Below are positions 43,136 to 54,600 of a stretch of 64,000 nt of DNA, one piece after another (the stretch's first letter is position 1; each line of letters begins with the position of its first letter). The notes beneath the pieces are model-generated. The model made no database searches. It was not told where the DNA came from and was given only the letters and a program-made list of their open reading frames with translations. Both the position numbers and the translations under genes were made by a program. Source of the DNA: Mugil cephalus (taxonomy: Eukaryota > Chordata > Actinopteri > Mugiliformes > Mugilidae); NCBI RefSeq assembly GCF_022458985.1, contig NC_061789.1, positions 6,091,857 through 6,155,856 of the forward strand. Direction: 5' to 3'.

Positions 43136-44454
43136 GGAAGTGCAGCTATTGACGCGACCGGAATTTGAACTTCTTGCTTACCATATACTTTAAGAATGAA
43201 GTCGCATGCCTTACTTTTCCAGTGTTCTTCATCAACTTAATTCAATTTTGCTATACTCCATTCAGCTATCGCTCTTACGTTTCCATTGCTTTCATCTCTT
43301 CCTTTACCTCAACTCACATTACAACTCCTTTCCGTTGGACCAATAGCACGTCAATCCATTTTAGGTTTGATTATCCAGCCTCCAGTGTTCACACATAATT
43401 TACTTCAACTCCTTTCAGTGCTTGGATTTCCATCGCATTTTTACTTCAACAGGCAATCCAAGCACAGCTAATCAACTACGCTTCAACAGACATTTCAAGC
43501 CTTTGCCGTGTTTGGACTTCAACTGAGGCTTAAACTGCTCTTTAAGGGATAATTGGTCAGGTTGTATGAGGTATTCATCCACAATCAGTGTATTTTCTAC
43601 AGGATGTTGTGCAAGAGTTTACTCGGGAACACCTCAGTCAAAGAAATAATTTGCAATTTTAGTGAATGATTTTGGCGGTGTGGCTTGGACCACCCTGAAC
43701 CTTATTGTGCCTACATGGAAAGCCTGGCCTAGGAAAGCCTTCGGGGCACAGAACAAAGAAGCTGATAGTGAAGTGATGTTGGTTAAGATCAAATACCATT
43801 AAAGGATGAGGTGGATGAAACAGCAAATGTACAAAGGCTAAGAAAGCTTAAATAAGTCGCCCTCAACAAGATTTGCTAATGGGTGGCCTTAGCTGAGTTA
43901 TCAAATAATGAGGGTTGGCCAAAGTTTGGTTTACACTCGTGCAAGAACCTAGGAAATGCAGCATATAGTTACATTTCTTGGACGGTATTTAGTTTAAGGA
44001 GCCACGTCGAAAAGTAGATTTGATGACTCACAACCATAAATCCGGCTAGGCATGACCTCATGGTCTGCCTCAACTAGAGCTAGGGCCCAATACGCGTTAA
44101 TACACTAAAGTCACACAACAACACAAACAGACCAACAAATTAAGGTGAGAAATTTGCTGTGGCTTCAATTCCAGTCTAGAGACGTAACATCATTCAACAT
44201 GACTGGTTTCGGTGGTGGGTTAACAGCATCCCGACTGCAATTAGGTATCGGGATCCTTGTATCCATTGCCCGACCCTACACTGTTGCAGTGGGTTCTTCC
44301 TCCTGGCAATGCCGGCCTTAATTGGCGAAACTATGTAGGCATTTCCTGGAGGATAAAGGGTTTTGATACCAACCCCTGATTAGCCCCCTGGTTAGTCTGA
44401 CCAAAAGCAAGTAAAACACTTAATGTTTCGGTCCATCCACTATTCAGCAGCTAA

Positions 44455-44870
44455 GATGGTCCAGATCTGGGAGGAGACACCCCAAGAAAAAATTTGTCAT
44501 CTCAGAAGAAGTTTATAACAACGACTATCTTGTGACTATTTGGTGTTCTGGGAAACTTTTGGATCTGGCATTCAGAAGAACTCATTTAGAAACCACTCAA
44601 AAAAATAAACTAATGAAAAACAGCACGAAGTATTGACCTGGCCTTCAAATTCTCTAAATCCCAAACTCATCGACTATGTGTGGGATGATCCACAGAGGCC
44701 CCTCCATAGGACCCCCCACACACACACACCCCACTAACAACATTCTGCTTCTCGGACACCCTTGGAAGACCCATGTCCATTCTCTGATGAGCCTCAGCTG
44801 TTCTTGGTGGGATGAAGGACACCTACACAATATTAGGATAATATAATGTTATGCCTGATCACTGTATGTG
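44455..44870 (+). mobile_element. Tc1/mariner-like element with transposase remnant
   Basis: The right end, reverse complement TACAGTGATCAGGCATAACA, is the same terminal repeat as at 27377-27780. Inside, the plus-strand reading at 44636-44689 gives TWPSNSLNPKLIDYVWDD, resembling the NP-hydrophobic-E-x-WD block near the C-terminal end of Tc1 transposases. Surrounding frames are broken. Confidence 0.65.
44636..44689 (+). pseudogene. Tc1-type transposase fragment (decayed)
   Basis: Eighteen codons, TWPSNSLNPKLIDYVWDD, aligned by eye to the conserved Tc1 segment before the third catalytic acidic residue. The upstream and downstream frames are interrupted, so it is non-functional. Confidence 0.55.
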
Positions 44871-45789
44871 AATCTGCAGTAAATCTCCCTCGTTCCTGGG
44901 CTTTTAGTTCTCTTCACACCTCCTAATCTTGGCTCTTACTCACAGGCTCGTGACACCTTTGGCTGAGGTCGGCGGTGACACTTGGGTGCTGCTCGTTAAC
45001 GAGCCGGTCCTAAAGTCGTTTTAATCAGCTCCTGTCAAGGGTTTAAGCACCTTGTAAAATGAGATCTGTTTATAGCTCCTTCCAAGTCTGGTATGTTGAT
45101 TTTTTTTTTTTTCTTTTTTAATGCGTGTTTTTGTTTCTCCAAGTCTGGGAAAGGTCTAACATATAAATTCCTCCTGAAATAGCCATATGCTTCTGATCTG
45201 TTTATTTTTACATCTCTATTACTTGCTCAATACCGCGCACCGGATTGCGGTGCGTACCAGGAGGGGGAAGAGAGGTAAAATTCATCTAGTTAAAACGTCT
45301 TCCAAACAAACATCTGACACAGAGCAAACACACCGAAGAGGCGGCGGCTGCTGCCTTCGAGAATCGCCAACATATGCCGCGTCGAATTGAACAAAGACAG
45401 ATGTCGTGTTTATGTAAGACGCAGGTGTGTTTCCCCTACGTACAAAACGTGATGACATTCAGCCCACTATGAAAGTGTGCTGTAGTAGCAAGAGGAAATT
45501 TTCATTGAGTTATGTGACCATGTTTGGTAAAGCTCCTCAGGCACAGACTCCCTGACCAAGCCCCTTGACCGACTCGCTCACACACAGGAGATGGTTTCAA
45601 TAAGACCTGCGGAGGCTCAGAACAAATCTCTCACTCTCCGAGCTCCTTCATATCTCCAGATCTATTTCAGGCATGCCTGTTTTTTTAGCCTTTCATCTCA
45701 GTTTGAATGTCTGCACTTAGGTTTTTCCTTTTTTTCCACCCCCTCGAATATCTCCATTATTTTCCTCACTCACAAACACGATTTAAAAG

Positions 45790-46724
45790 CAGGAGTGTAA
45801 AACATGCATCCTGTGGGCCAAAACCGGGCTGTAAGAGGGTCCAATCTGGCCTGTGGGATGAATTTTTGTGTGAAAGTGTGAATAAAAAGATATTAACTGC
45901 AGTCTTTCCAATGAAAGTAAGTGATATTTCTATTTTGTCCACTCAAGGTTTTACCAAGAACTAAACAGCAGATGGCAGCAATGTGTACTTTTTGTCTGAA
46001 GAGATTTCAAATGGTACATAAAACATTTTAGTTAAAGCAGAGGTCTTCAACGTTTTTCCAGGCCATGGATCCCCAAACTGATGGAGAGATTATTATTATC
46101 ATTTTGCATTAACCGTTTGACTGCCACACTAAAAAATATGATTAATCGCGATTAAATATCATTAATTGTTAATCAATATTTTGACATATCATGATTAAAA
46201 AGTCCACATGATTGTATAGATTCATACAATATGAACACTGACAATGTTCAAGAGCGCTAAAGCTCAAAAAGTATAAAAGCCACAGCTTAGATATTTGTAT
46301 ATATAATGTGTTTACACATGAGCAAATTTGTGTATCTGTGTGCTAGCAGTGGTTAGGACAAACATAACTGACATAAACGTAATGTCTTCTGCCTCCATTT
46401 ATCCCTTTACTAACACATATTGGATTCATGTTAATGTGTATTTAAAGAAATTTAAATTTGTGCGGGAAAATATATAAAAAATGTATAATCAACCAAAGAT
46501 TTTGCGACCCCTCTGCTGTATCGCTGCAGACCCCCTGGGGGTCACGGACCCCCTGTTGAATACCTATGAGTTACAGACACACTTCTTTGCTCTGAGACAA
46601 AAGGAAAACATCTGGATTTTTCATTATTTAGAGGTTTTTGTGTTACTATGTTACTGGATCGGCCCCCTTGAGATCAAATTGCGCTGCATGTGGTCCCTGA
46701 ACTAAATTGAGTTTGACACCGGTG
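45790..46724 (+). mobile_element. hAT-type element, family A, most complete copy
   Basis: Begins CAGGAGTGTAAAACATGCAT and ends GAGTTTGACACCGGTG (reverse complement CACCGGTGTCAAACTC). It is flanked on both sides by ATTTAAAAG (45781-45789 and 46725-46733), an exact target-site duplication. The outer element is interrupted by a second one at 46038-46568, leaving about 400 bases of its own sequence and no coding frame. Confidence 0.85.
46038..46568 (+). mobile_element. hAT-type element nested in the family A copy
   Basis: Begins CAGAGGTCTTCAACG and ends GTTGAATACCTATG (reverse complement CATAGGTATTCAAC). It is flanked by AGTTAAAG (46030-46037) and AGTTACAG (46569-46576), an 8-base target duplication with one change. 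Internally it carries the perfect palindrome TTAATCGCGATTAA (46142-46155). No transposase is encoded. Confidence 0.85.
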
Positions 46725-46883
46725 ATTTAAAAGAAATGAATGAGACGGAGCCGAGGTGCCAGCTTCCAGTAGTCCAGTAGTTGCTCCCAGCGAATGACGA
46801 ATGACTCGGTAAGCCGAAGAGGGTAAACTTTTGCACAAAAGTCAAAATAAAAGCCCACCATCCATTTTTCTCTCGTCTTCAAC

Positions 46884-46889
46884 TTTATT
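46884..46889 (-). terminator. tlcd4: Candidate poly(A) signal of tlcd4
   Basis: AATAAA on the minus strand, the best-placed hexamer between the tlcd4 stop and the transposon cluster. It would end a 4.4 kb 3' UTR. Confidence 0.4.
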
Positions 46890-48720
46890 GAAGAACAACA
46901 CTTTCAAGTAAGTCTCAGCTTTCAGCACTACAATTAACGTGATCATTAGTAGTGGTCATCGTAGACAACAAGAACAACAACAACGACGACGACAACAGAC
47001 CCCGAGTCACAAGGTAAATGCTCAGACGGCGACGAGGACGACGTCGTCTGCGTATAGTGTCGCCTGTTTCACATTAAAATCTCCGGAGGGGAAAAAAAGA
47101 AAAGAAACAAACAAACAAACAAAAGAAAAGAGTAGAACAAGAAATTGCATTGCATTAAAAGACGAGGAGGAGACGGAAGCCACCTCGAATGAGTCATTCA
47201 CAGGAGAAAAGAAGAAAACTGGCAAGTCATTTGATTATCAGTTCATACAATCAACCTTTTTTTTTCCTATTATACAAACGTTGTCATCCTTGAGATTTAG
47301 TTCGCTGTACGCCTTGGATCACATTTGAAATCAGGACATTTAAGAAAAACCTATAAATTATTCTTTTTAAATACCAATTTCGGGTGCAATTATTCACATC
47401 ACAGGATGGAGTATTAAGGTGATTCGAATATACATACATATTTATATGTATATACCTTTTTGAGATATATTTAAATGTTTGTTATTACTTGATATAATGA
47501 ACAGCGGCCTCTTCAAATAACCAGAGGCAATTTGGTTGTTCTAACCTGATAATAAGATACATATCACAGATCATGGCCTTGTAATAGCAGCCAAATCAAA
47601 CTCTTCTTCTTCTTCTTTTTTTTTTTTAAACTGTCAATTTCCAAACTGCCTCTGAGTGCGTGAGACAAATATCAGATCTTGGAATATATTCTGTAGAAAA
47701 CCCTGACGAGTACAAAAACTCTTGTGTGTCCAGTTTGCCGACATCCGGGTCGCGCAACATACAGTAAAGTTTTATATCTGTACTTTCAACTTTGTGCAAA
47801 GAGACCAGAGGTCTCCGGAAAAGTCGTCTCCCGCAATCTTTAGTTTCTCTGAATATTCACAGCTTTGAGTTTAGGAGGCCGGAGAAGTGAGATGTTAGCC
47901 TTCCCATAAACTACGTCTAAAGAGCTCATGTAAAAAATATATATTTCCATTCGCCATCATCTCGTGAGATCTTAATGCCACTAAGTTACCCATCACAACA
48001 TTCAGGAGAGCTACGCAAAACAGGCTCCCTGTGAGGGATACGCTTTGGATTATAATACTTGGCCGGATTAATCATTGTGCAGGCAGGTTATAGAAAAATA
48101 TATACACACGAGTATAGGAGATAATCACTTGGTAACACGTTAGAAAGTTCATGCGAATCCAAATCCGACTGCATCACATCCACTGTTGGTTTTTTTTTTC
48201 GTGTAAAGGCACAAGATACTGTAGCCCCTCCGATGTGGTGACAGACAGAAACACAGGAGATCACAGCGTTTACTGCTCCTCGGGGAGTGTGCTTTATCTA
48301 TTTCCACAGTGAAAATACCACCGGACATTCTCAGACTATTAGAACTAGAGATGCAAAGACTAATATGAGACAATCAGAGGCTATTTGATCAGCCGGCGGT
48401 GTCAAAATAAAAGCTCGGCTCCAAAACAAACAGACAGACTGCCTCAAGAAATGTTACCTGAGTCGGGATGAAAGCGATACGTCTGCACTATTACCAGACC
48501 TCTGGAGCTCACGCCTCATCCCTATTTGGCATTACCAAGCTGCGTTAGACGCTAGTAGCATAATGAACTCAAACGGTTAGCGTTCAAGGCAGATTGATGC
48601 ATGCGTGATTAATTAAGTGCCCTTCCATTCACAAAATAGGAGTGGAAACCAAGGGGCAAGCTCCAGGTCTGAAAAATGAAACCGGTGCGAAAAAAAACAA
48701 AAAAAACAAAAAAAAAAAAT

Positions 48721-49010
48721 TACCAAAAACTGCAGTTCCTCGAATGGCCACTTGAGGCTGGCTCCACAACTGAGTCAGTTCCCATAAACTTTTTTGTCTG
48801 TTTAGCCAATTTCTCCATTCATGTTTTGGGTAATTTTTAATTTTTTTTTGTAGAACTCAAAACTAAAAAGTTACGTATAATAAGCTAGGTCGCTAGCTGT
48901 CTATCCCGCGCCTGCTCAGTTTCGCTTATTTGCTCATTTTTGAATTAGCAAGATGGCGACGACTGGAGCCACCGCACTGAGCTTCGAAAACCGCTCTTCA
49001 AGAATCCTTC
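48721..49010 (-). repeat. Family D repeat, longest copy (inverted)
   Basis: TGCAGTTCCTCGAATGGCCA and CTTGAGGCTGGCTCCACAAC at one end; at the other AGCAAGATGGCGACGACTGG, CACCGCACTGAGCTTCGAA, the reverse complement of the YY1-motif block. About 290 bases, a repeat seen widely in teleosts. Confidence 0.65.
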
Positions 49011-50649
49011 AGGTGACATCACGGCGATTTCAGCCATGTTTAAGTTCAGTAAAACGGAAAAATTTTTTGAAATGTCACAATCGCTTCGGAGACAAATATC
49101 AATTCTGTGTGAAGCGATGAAAAAATTAACATTCCTCAAAAGGAAAAATTCACAATTCATATGCCACTTTTTCTGTTTTTGTCAACATTTGTGCTACACT
49201 TGACAAGTAACCTGACTCAAATCTCCAGTTCAGCTGCACCCGCTTTTTGAAAAACGCGTCCGACATCGCTAAACCGCTGTAACGCCGCTTTTTTAAGCAA
49301 AGCGGAAAACGCGCGGAAAACATGCAAGTATACTCTCTCCAACAGCCCCTGTGTTTCTGTCCGCTGTGATATATCAGCTATGTAACTGTTAGAGTCTGCA
49401 GACAGCAGAGAAGAATTAATGAATAAAACCAAGTAATGCCGGCTGCCACATGAGAGAATGTGGTAACATGTGAGTTAGCCATACAGTACGCTGTACAGAC
49501 GTGCAGGGCGGAGAGAAATAATCCAAACTACAACACGTACATGCTTCGAGTATGCTCTGAGAGGGAAACCATATTCCGGAAGACAGACCCCTTTTTAAGC
49601 ATTTGATTAATGTGATTAATATTTAGATGTTGTTCATCTACCTCGACTATTATTCACTAAGGCATCACAGGAGTACGTCGGTCGTACCATGCGCTACAGT
49701 GATGATATACAGTATACACAGAGAAATAAAACATGCGTTTCGTTATCGCAGATCGTCTGAATGATTATTCGATGGGGGACTTTGGGGGGGAGGGAAAAAG
49801 AAATATTGCTAGCATTCCCGTTGCTGACATTCTGCAAAAGGACGAGCACCATGGTGGTGGTTTAGTTGTTTGTTTGTTTGCTTTTTTTTTTTTTTTAAGG
49901 GCACCTGATACAGTGTACAGACTGCACGCCACGCTGTGCAACAACATGTGGACAAAATAATAAATGGAACTTTTCCCAACTCGGTTCCTCGATTAGGGTT
50001 GAGATAAATAGAAGTAGAAGAAGAAGAAGAAGAAAATGCCTCTGGGGGAGTTTACACTGACTGGACACAGTTTGTGATGTAAGTGGTGCCGCTCTGTTTC
50101 ATCGGCTGGAGATGAGCAGAATGCATGGGCAGACAGCAATTTGAAGGATGAAAATCACAAAAAAAAAAAAAGAAAAAGAAAGAAAGAAAAAAGCTGCAGA
50201 TTGAACTCATGAGGACGGAACGGACGACGTCTTTTGTAAGGCAGGGGGGAGAGGTAGAACGAAAACGTTTGAGCTGGATAGCGGAGCCCTACCCAGTGAG
50301 GCAGAGGGTTGCAATGGACGTAAAAACCAAAAAAAAAAACAACAGCGATGCCGACGAGGTGAATACTGACGAGGCAAAACCTGTCCTGCGAGACACAAAG
50401 GACGTCGGGGGGCGTCTTCGCCTCTCCCGCGTGCATATTCCTAGCGTTCTGATCACGTAATCCGAATTAGAAAGAGTTTGGAGGGGCATGGCTGGTGATA
50501 GAGATAGGCGCCACTTGTTTACACGGAGGCCACAGCAGGTGATACTGTTGAAGAGGCATTATGGTGTTTTTCTGTCTCTTTTTGTGAGGTTTGATGAGTT
50601 TAAGACAAGAGCCCTATAGATCGACAAACACCACGCGGGTCTGATGTGA

Positions 50650-50955
50650 GAGTCCCTCGCGCTCCCGGGTCTTCTCGAGCGTGGACGGGAGGGGGGGACG
50701 GGGACGAGAGACGGCGGCTCGGGAGCGGCGGCGTCTTCTGAAGGGGCTGAACTCTTGTTTGACTTAGTGACCTTTACTCCTCCGCTGTTATTGCTTTCCT
50801 GTTTTCCACAGGCACTTCAGAGGATTGGGCTTTGGCTGAGTGTGAGAGGAGGCTTGAGGGGAGATGAGAGAGGGGCGGCGGCGGCGGCGGCGGCTGTAGT
50901 GGCGGCGGCGGAGGAGGAGGAGGAGGAGGTGGCGGTGAACGGGAGAGGTGAGTAA
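50650..50955. other. CpG-rich block with triplet repeats
   Basis: Rises sharply in GC over its flanks, with (CGG)n around 50877-50915 and (GGA)n around 50912-50930, followed on the plus strand by a donor-like GAGAG|GTGAGTAAC near 50947. It could be an antisense or alternative promoter or first exon, or simply a low-complexity part of the tlcd4 3' UTR. Confidence 0.4.
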
Positions 50956-51276
50956 CAGGCGGTGTTAAAACTGTGCTTGTGAGCTCTACCTTGTCGTCTG
51001 CGACCGACAGCTATCACCCAGCAGGATACTAATCTGGATACTAGTCAGTGAGGCTGCAAACGCTGGTGCTTGAGTGAGTCAAAGAGCTCCTTGTCTCGCG
51101 TCGGCCAGAACCTGAGGACGCCGGGTCCAGTCCGCCGGCCGACTACTGGGAGATCAAGGGCTGAGACTGAGGGTGGGAGTGGGAGGGGACGCTGAGGATG
51201 TAGCAAAAAGAGGAGGCTGCAAGTTCCTGGGCCTCCAGCCTCCCTTCCTGCTCACGTCTGTGCCTGCATATCCTTT

Positions 51277-51631
51277 TTAGTCCGTGTGGTTGTTGGCGTG
51301 CTTCTTGTCCGAGGAGGAGGACGCCGCCGCCTCCGCTCCCTCCTTAACCTTTCGGCCCCCCCTCCCCGTCATCACCTTGTAGCAGCCGCGGGAGATCTTA
51401 TACATCCAGATAGTGTTCAAGATGTCCAGGGCGATGCAGGAGGTGATCCAGGCCACCTGGGCGCCCAAACCCAGCCGCTCGAAGTCGGCGGTGCCGAAAG
51501 TGGCGAACACGCTCACCCAGTAGGACGGCATGACGGCGATGCGCACCAGGAAGAACACCACAGCCATGGCGACGCCGTTTAGCACTACCATCCGGTGCGA
51601 GCGGGGGAACTTCAACGCCTCGAAGAACCAC
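51277..51631 (-). CDS. tlcd4: tlcd4 last coding exon
   Basis: Acceptor CTCCGCAG before 51631. Residues 156-272: WFFEALKFPRSHRMVVLNGV, two hydrophobic segments, DILNTIWMYKISRGCYKVM and the charged tail; TAA at 51277-51279. Confidence 0.95.
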
Positions 51632-54600
51632 CTGCGGAGAGAAAAGGCGAAACGTCACGGAGGAAGACGTGCTTTCCGTCGCGGGACGCGCCGACAAATG
51701 AGACGTCGTTCGGGCCGACTCACCTCTGGTTCACGAACGGCGTGGACAGCTCTGAAATTAGACGGAAATTGGCAAAGTAGGGAAGCACGCCACGTGTCTG
51801 CAAAAGACCAAAACACACACGTAAACACATGACCGAGCCAGTTGCGAAGACCGGGACGCTCTGGGACTTTGGAGGGCGGACGGTGGACTCACCAGCACGT
51901 ATCCGTAGGCATAGAGCGCCGCCAAGTGGTGGCAGACAAAAAAGCTGTCCCCCATCGTGCTCCAGTTACACGCCAGCAGCACAAGGTCTACGGAACAGAG
52001 GCAGACACTGGTCAGAGCGCTGGCAGAACGCCTGGGAGGATGATCGTGCAAGACTGTCTTTAAAAGGCAAAGAGCAGCGGCTACGCCAGCGGACAATGAA
52101 AGAGGAAGGCTGGGCCAGATAATGTAAGGAAGGGGAAAAAATCATCCTAATACAAAGGCAAGGGAAGTACGTGATGAACAGGATGTGTACTGTTAACTTT
52201 AATCTAATAAACAACGCACGTTTTGCTTTAATACAAACTGAAAATGCCATGAAAACCAAAGAGTAGACATGGATTTGAATTTAAATAAACAAAGAGTAGA
52301 AAATACACATATTGGTCCATTTAAAGCATCTGAAATCACAGATGAAATTGCACGTAATAGCAGGTTAGGGCATTTCCTATCATAAAAAGTGCAGGAAATA
52401 CAGGCTGCACAGTCATTGTTTGTGTGAAGTAAGAAGAAATATTCATACCATAAACAAGGTAACCACAGGTTATGGCTACGTTCAGTTTGACGAGACTGGG
52501 GTCGCCCCTGTGGAACAACAAAGAACAGCGTAAATGAACTTTCAACACGGCCATTACGACACCACGTTTAGGGTAAACAAACCATGGGGGGGGGGCTGCT
52601 TACTGCTGGAGAAAAAATATTAAGCTGTCTGAATTAACCCCCAACACACTCATGGTGAAGAGTGTGTAGAGAAGTGGCTCTAAAGTTGTAAACAGCCCTG
52701 ACGTTATTTGCTTCCTCATCTCTGAGAGCGTTTCTGACCCCGTGGAGCCGTGGAGCCGTGACCGTGCCCCGGCGGCCGTTAGGTGTCTTTGCAAATGACA
52801 TCTGTTTGGAAATAACAATGGAGGTGTCTCCGCCTCGACGGACATCCGATCCCGGTATCGGTCACAAGTATCATTTGGCAAATGGCTGGTTGACCGCTTG
52901 TGTAACGGGACCTCGCAACACACGTACTGTATAACATGCCCACTAAAACCCATCGCACACATCTGTTGTACAGGAGCTCGCCTTACGCATGAGACGACCC
53001 TGGACTAAACCGTTTTTAAGGTGCAGGTCACGGAGTCGGAACAATAGAAAGATATACCTACTGTACATCCAGAAATTTAAAAATCAGCAGTTTCTCACCG
53101 GCATGTTAATGACACATTAAATGTCTTTTTCTCCGACTTTTTTTCGTCCCGTCAGATTCCCGCTTCAGAAGAGAGTGCTCTCCTTCTGTTAACTGATCAC
53201 TTGGATCATTTTACCACTGCACTTAGAAAAGCGCCAAGCAAATATCAGTCTGGGTTTCACCCAACCTAAGCGATAGGGTGATAGTCGAACGCTCTCGGCT
53301 GCAGCCTGCCATCGCCGGAGGCTTTTGGATAATCACATCAACGAGATCCGGCTTCACTTAATTAAATATACAGTAAACCCACGCTGTCCTCTCCGTGTGC
53401 TGGAATTTGACGTGGAAAGGGATATGAAGACTTTTACACGAGGAGTGATGCGATGCTGACTCAGTGGGCGTCATGCAGGAATCACTCTTATCGATGTATT
53501 TATTGGAAAATAGCAGGAGCACAACTTGGCACAGTCATTACTTCTCTAGTGCTTTAAACTACTGGAAATGCAAGACGGGTAATATCGAAACTATCAGTTT
53601 CTGCTTGGTACAAAGATTGACGTCAAGTCACGTCACAATGCCCAACTTTGCCCAACTGGCTCCCATTTGTTCATCCATTCATTCATCTTCATATCTAAGT
53701 TTAGATCTAGGTGACAACAGGCCAAACAAGAAAGTCAAGATGTTCTGCATTTGAGTTCCTTTTTTGGGATCCCTAGACGTTCTAGGCCTGCTGAGGTGTA
53801 CAGTACAATCCCTTCACCAAGTTCTGGATCTCCTTCCTGCTGCCCAGTGAATCCTCACCCGTTACCCCGAAACCACCTCAATTGGGCGCATTTTGACGAG
53901 CACGAACAGCAGCTTTACTCCAAGCTCTAAAGGACACCACAGGACACCTTCAGGAGGCCCATGTCCATTCTCTGATGAGTCACAAGAACAATATTCTCAT
54001 TTTTCTTGCAGACTCCTTAACTGAGTTTTCATTTCACAAACTCATCTCAGCGGCTTCGTCTCTTCTTTGGGTCGCCCCCAAATGGAGCGTGACAGCTTTG
54101 GGAATTAAGGACCAGGATTTCATGATGTGACAAAATACTTCTGGGGAAAAAAGCTCCCGCACAGGAGGAGGCAAACCAGAAAAGAAGTGTGTGGGAAATC
54201 CTCGCGGAGCCGCTGAAGGGCAGGTGGATGCCACAGGCGGGTGACGCGCCTACAATTCAAGCAGCAACAGCAGCAATTCAAGCTTTGTGCTGTGAGACTC
54301 GTCTTTTGTCTGCCGGGTTGCATTTTTTTCTGACTGTCACACAATCGAGAGCGTTCACGAAGACGGAAGCCGTTTATCGAGTTGAACTGGCAGCTAAGGA
54401 AAGTTGTCATATAAGTTTAACAACCCCGGGAATAAAAACCGGGTCCAACGTCTTCATCGTCGTTGAAGCGTTTCCACGAGGTCGACCTCGAGCCAACGCC
54501 GACGACTTGCTCCTCTATTCTCTTCACAGAGTCGCGCACATGTTACGTTCAAGTCCAGATGAGCCAATCGAGGAAAAGTGGCAGCGGAGGCGAGGCCTCG

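Larger units (their letters stand above)
33700..46880. other. Repeat-rich intergenic region between cnn1 and tlcd4
   Basis: About 13 kb with no supportable gene. It is filled with an AT-rich tandem duplication (34000-34575), YY1-motif repeats (36.2-38.6 kb), a tRNA-derived SINE (37.7-38.0 kb), dinucleotide tracts, a Tc1-like remnant (44.5-44.9 kb) and a nested hAT pair (45.8-46.7 kb). The segments 40,300-41,160 and 41,190-42,150 are unassigned; their open frames (up to 94 codons) have no recognised motif. Confidence 0.7.
46885..51276 (-). other. tlcd4: Probable long 3' UTR of tlcd4
   Basis: No coding sequence. Mostly unique sequence with short runs of A, T, CTT and AAG, one inserted repeat (48721-49010) and a CGG/GGA block near 50870-50935. 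Assigning all of it to tlcd4 is inference from the lack of other genes and the hexamer at 46884. Confidence 0.4.

Noticed and set aside
43600..44450. Possible larger transposon body upstream of the Tc1 remnant
   Set aside because: Some phrases look repeat-like, but I found no terminal repeats or transposase motif in this part.
46939..47328. 129-codon frame on the plus strand
   Set aside because: Low-complexity Gln/Lys/Thr-rich translation of A-rich sequence in the probable tlcd4 3' UTR.
50755..50955. 66-codon frame with poly-Ala and poly-Glu
   Set aside because: Produced by (CGG)n and (GGA)n tracts; kept only as a possible noncoding first exon.
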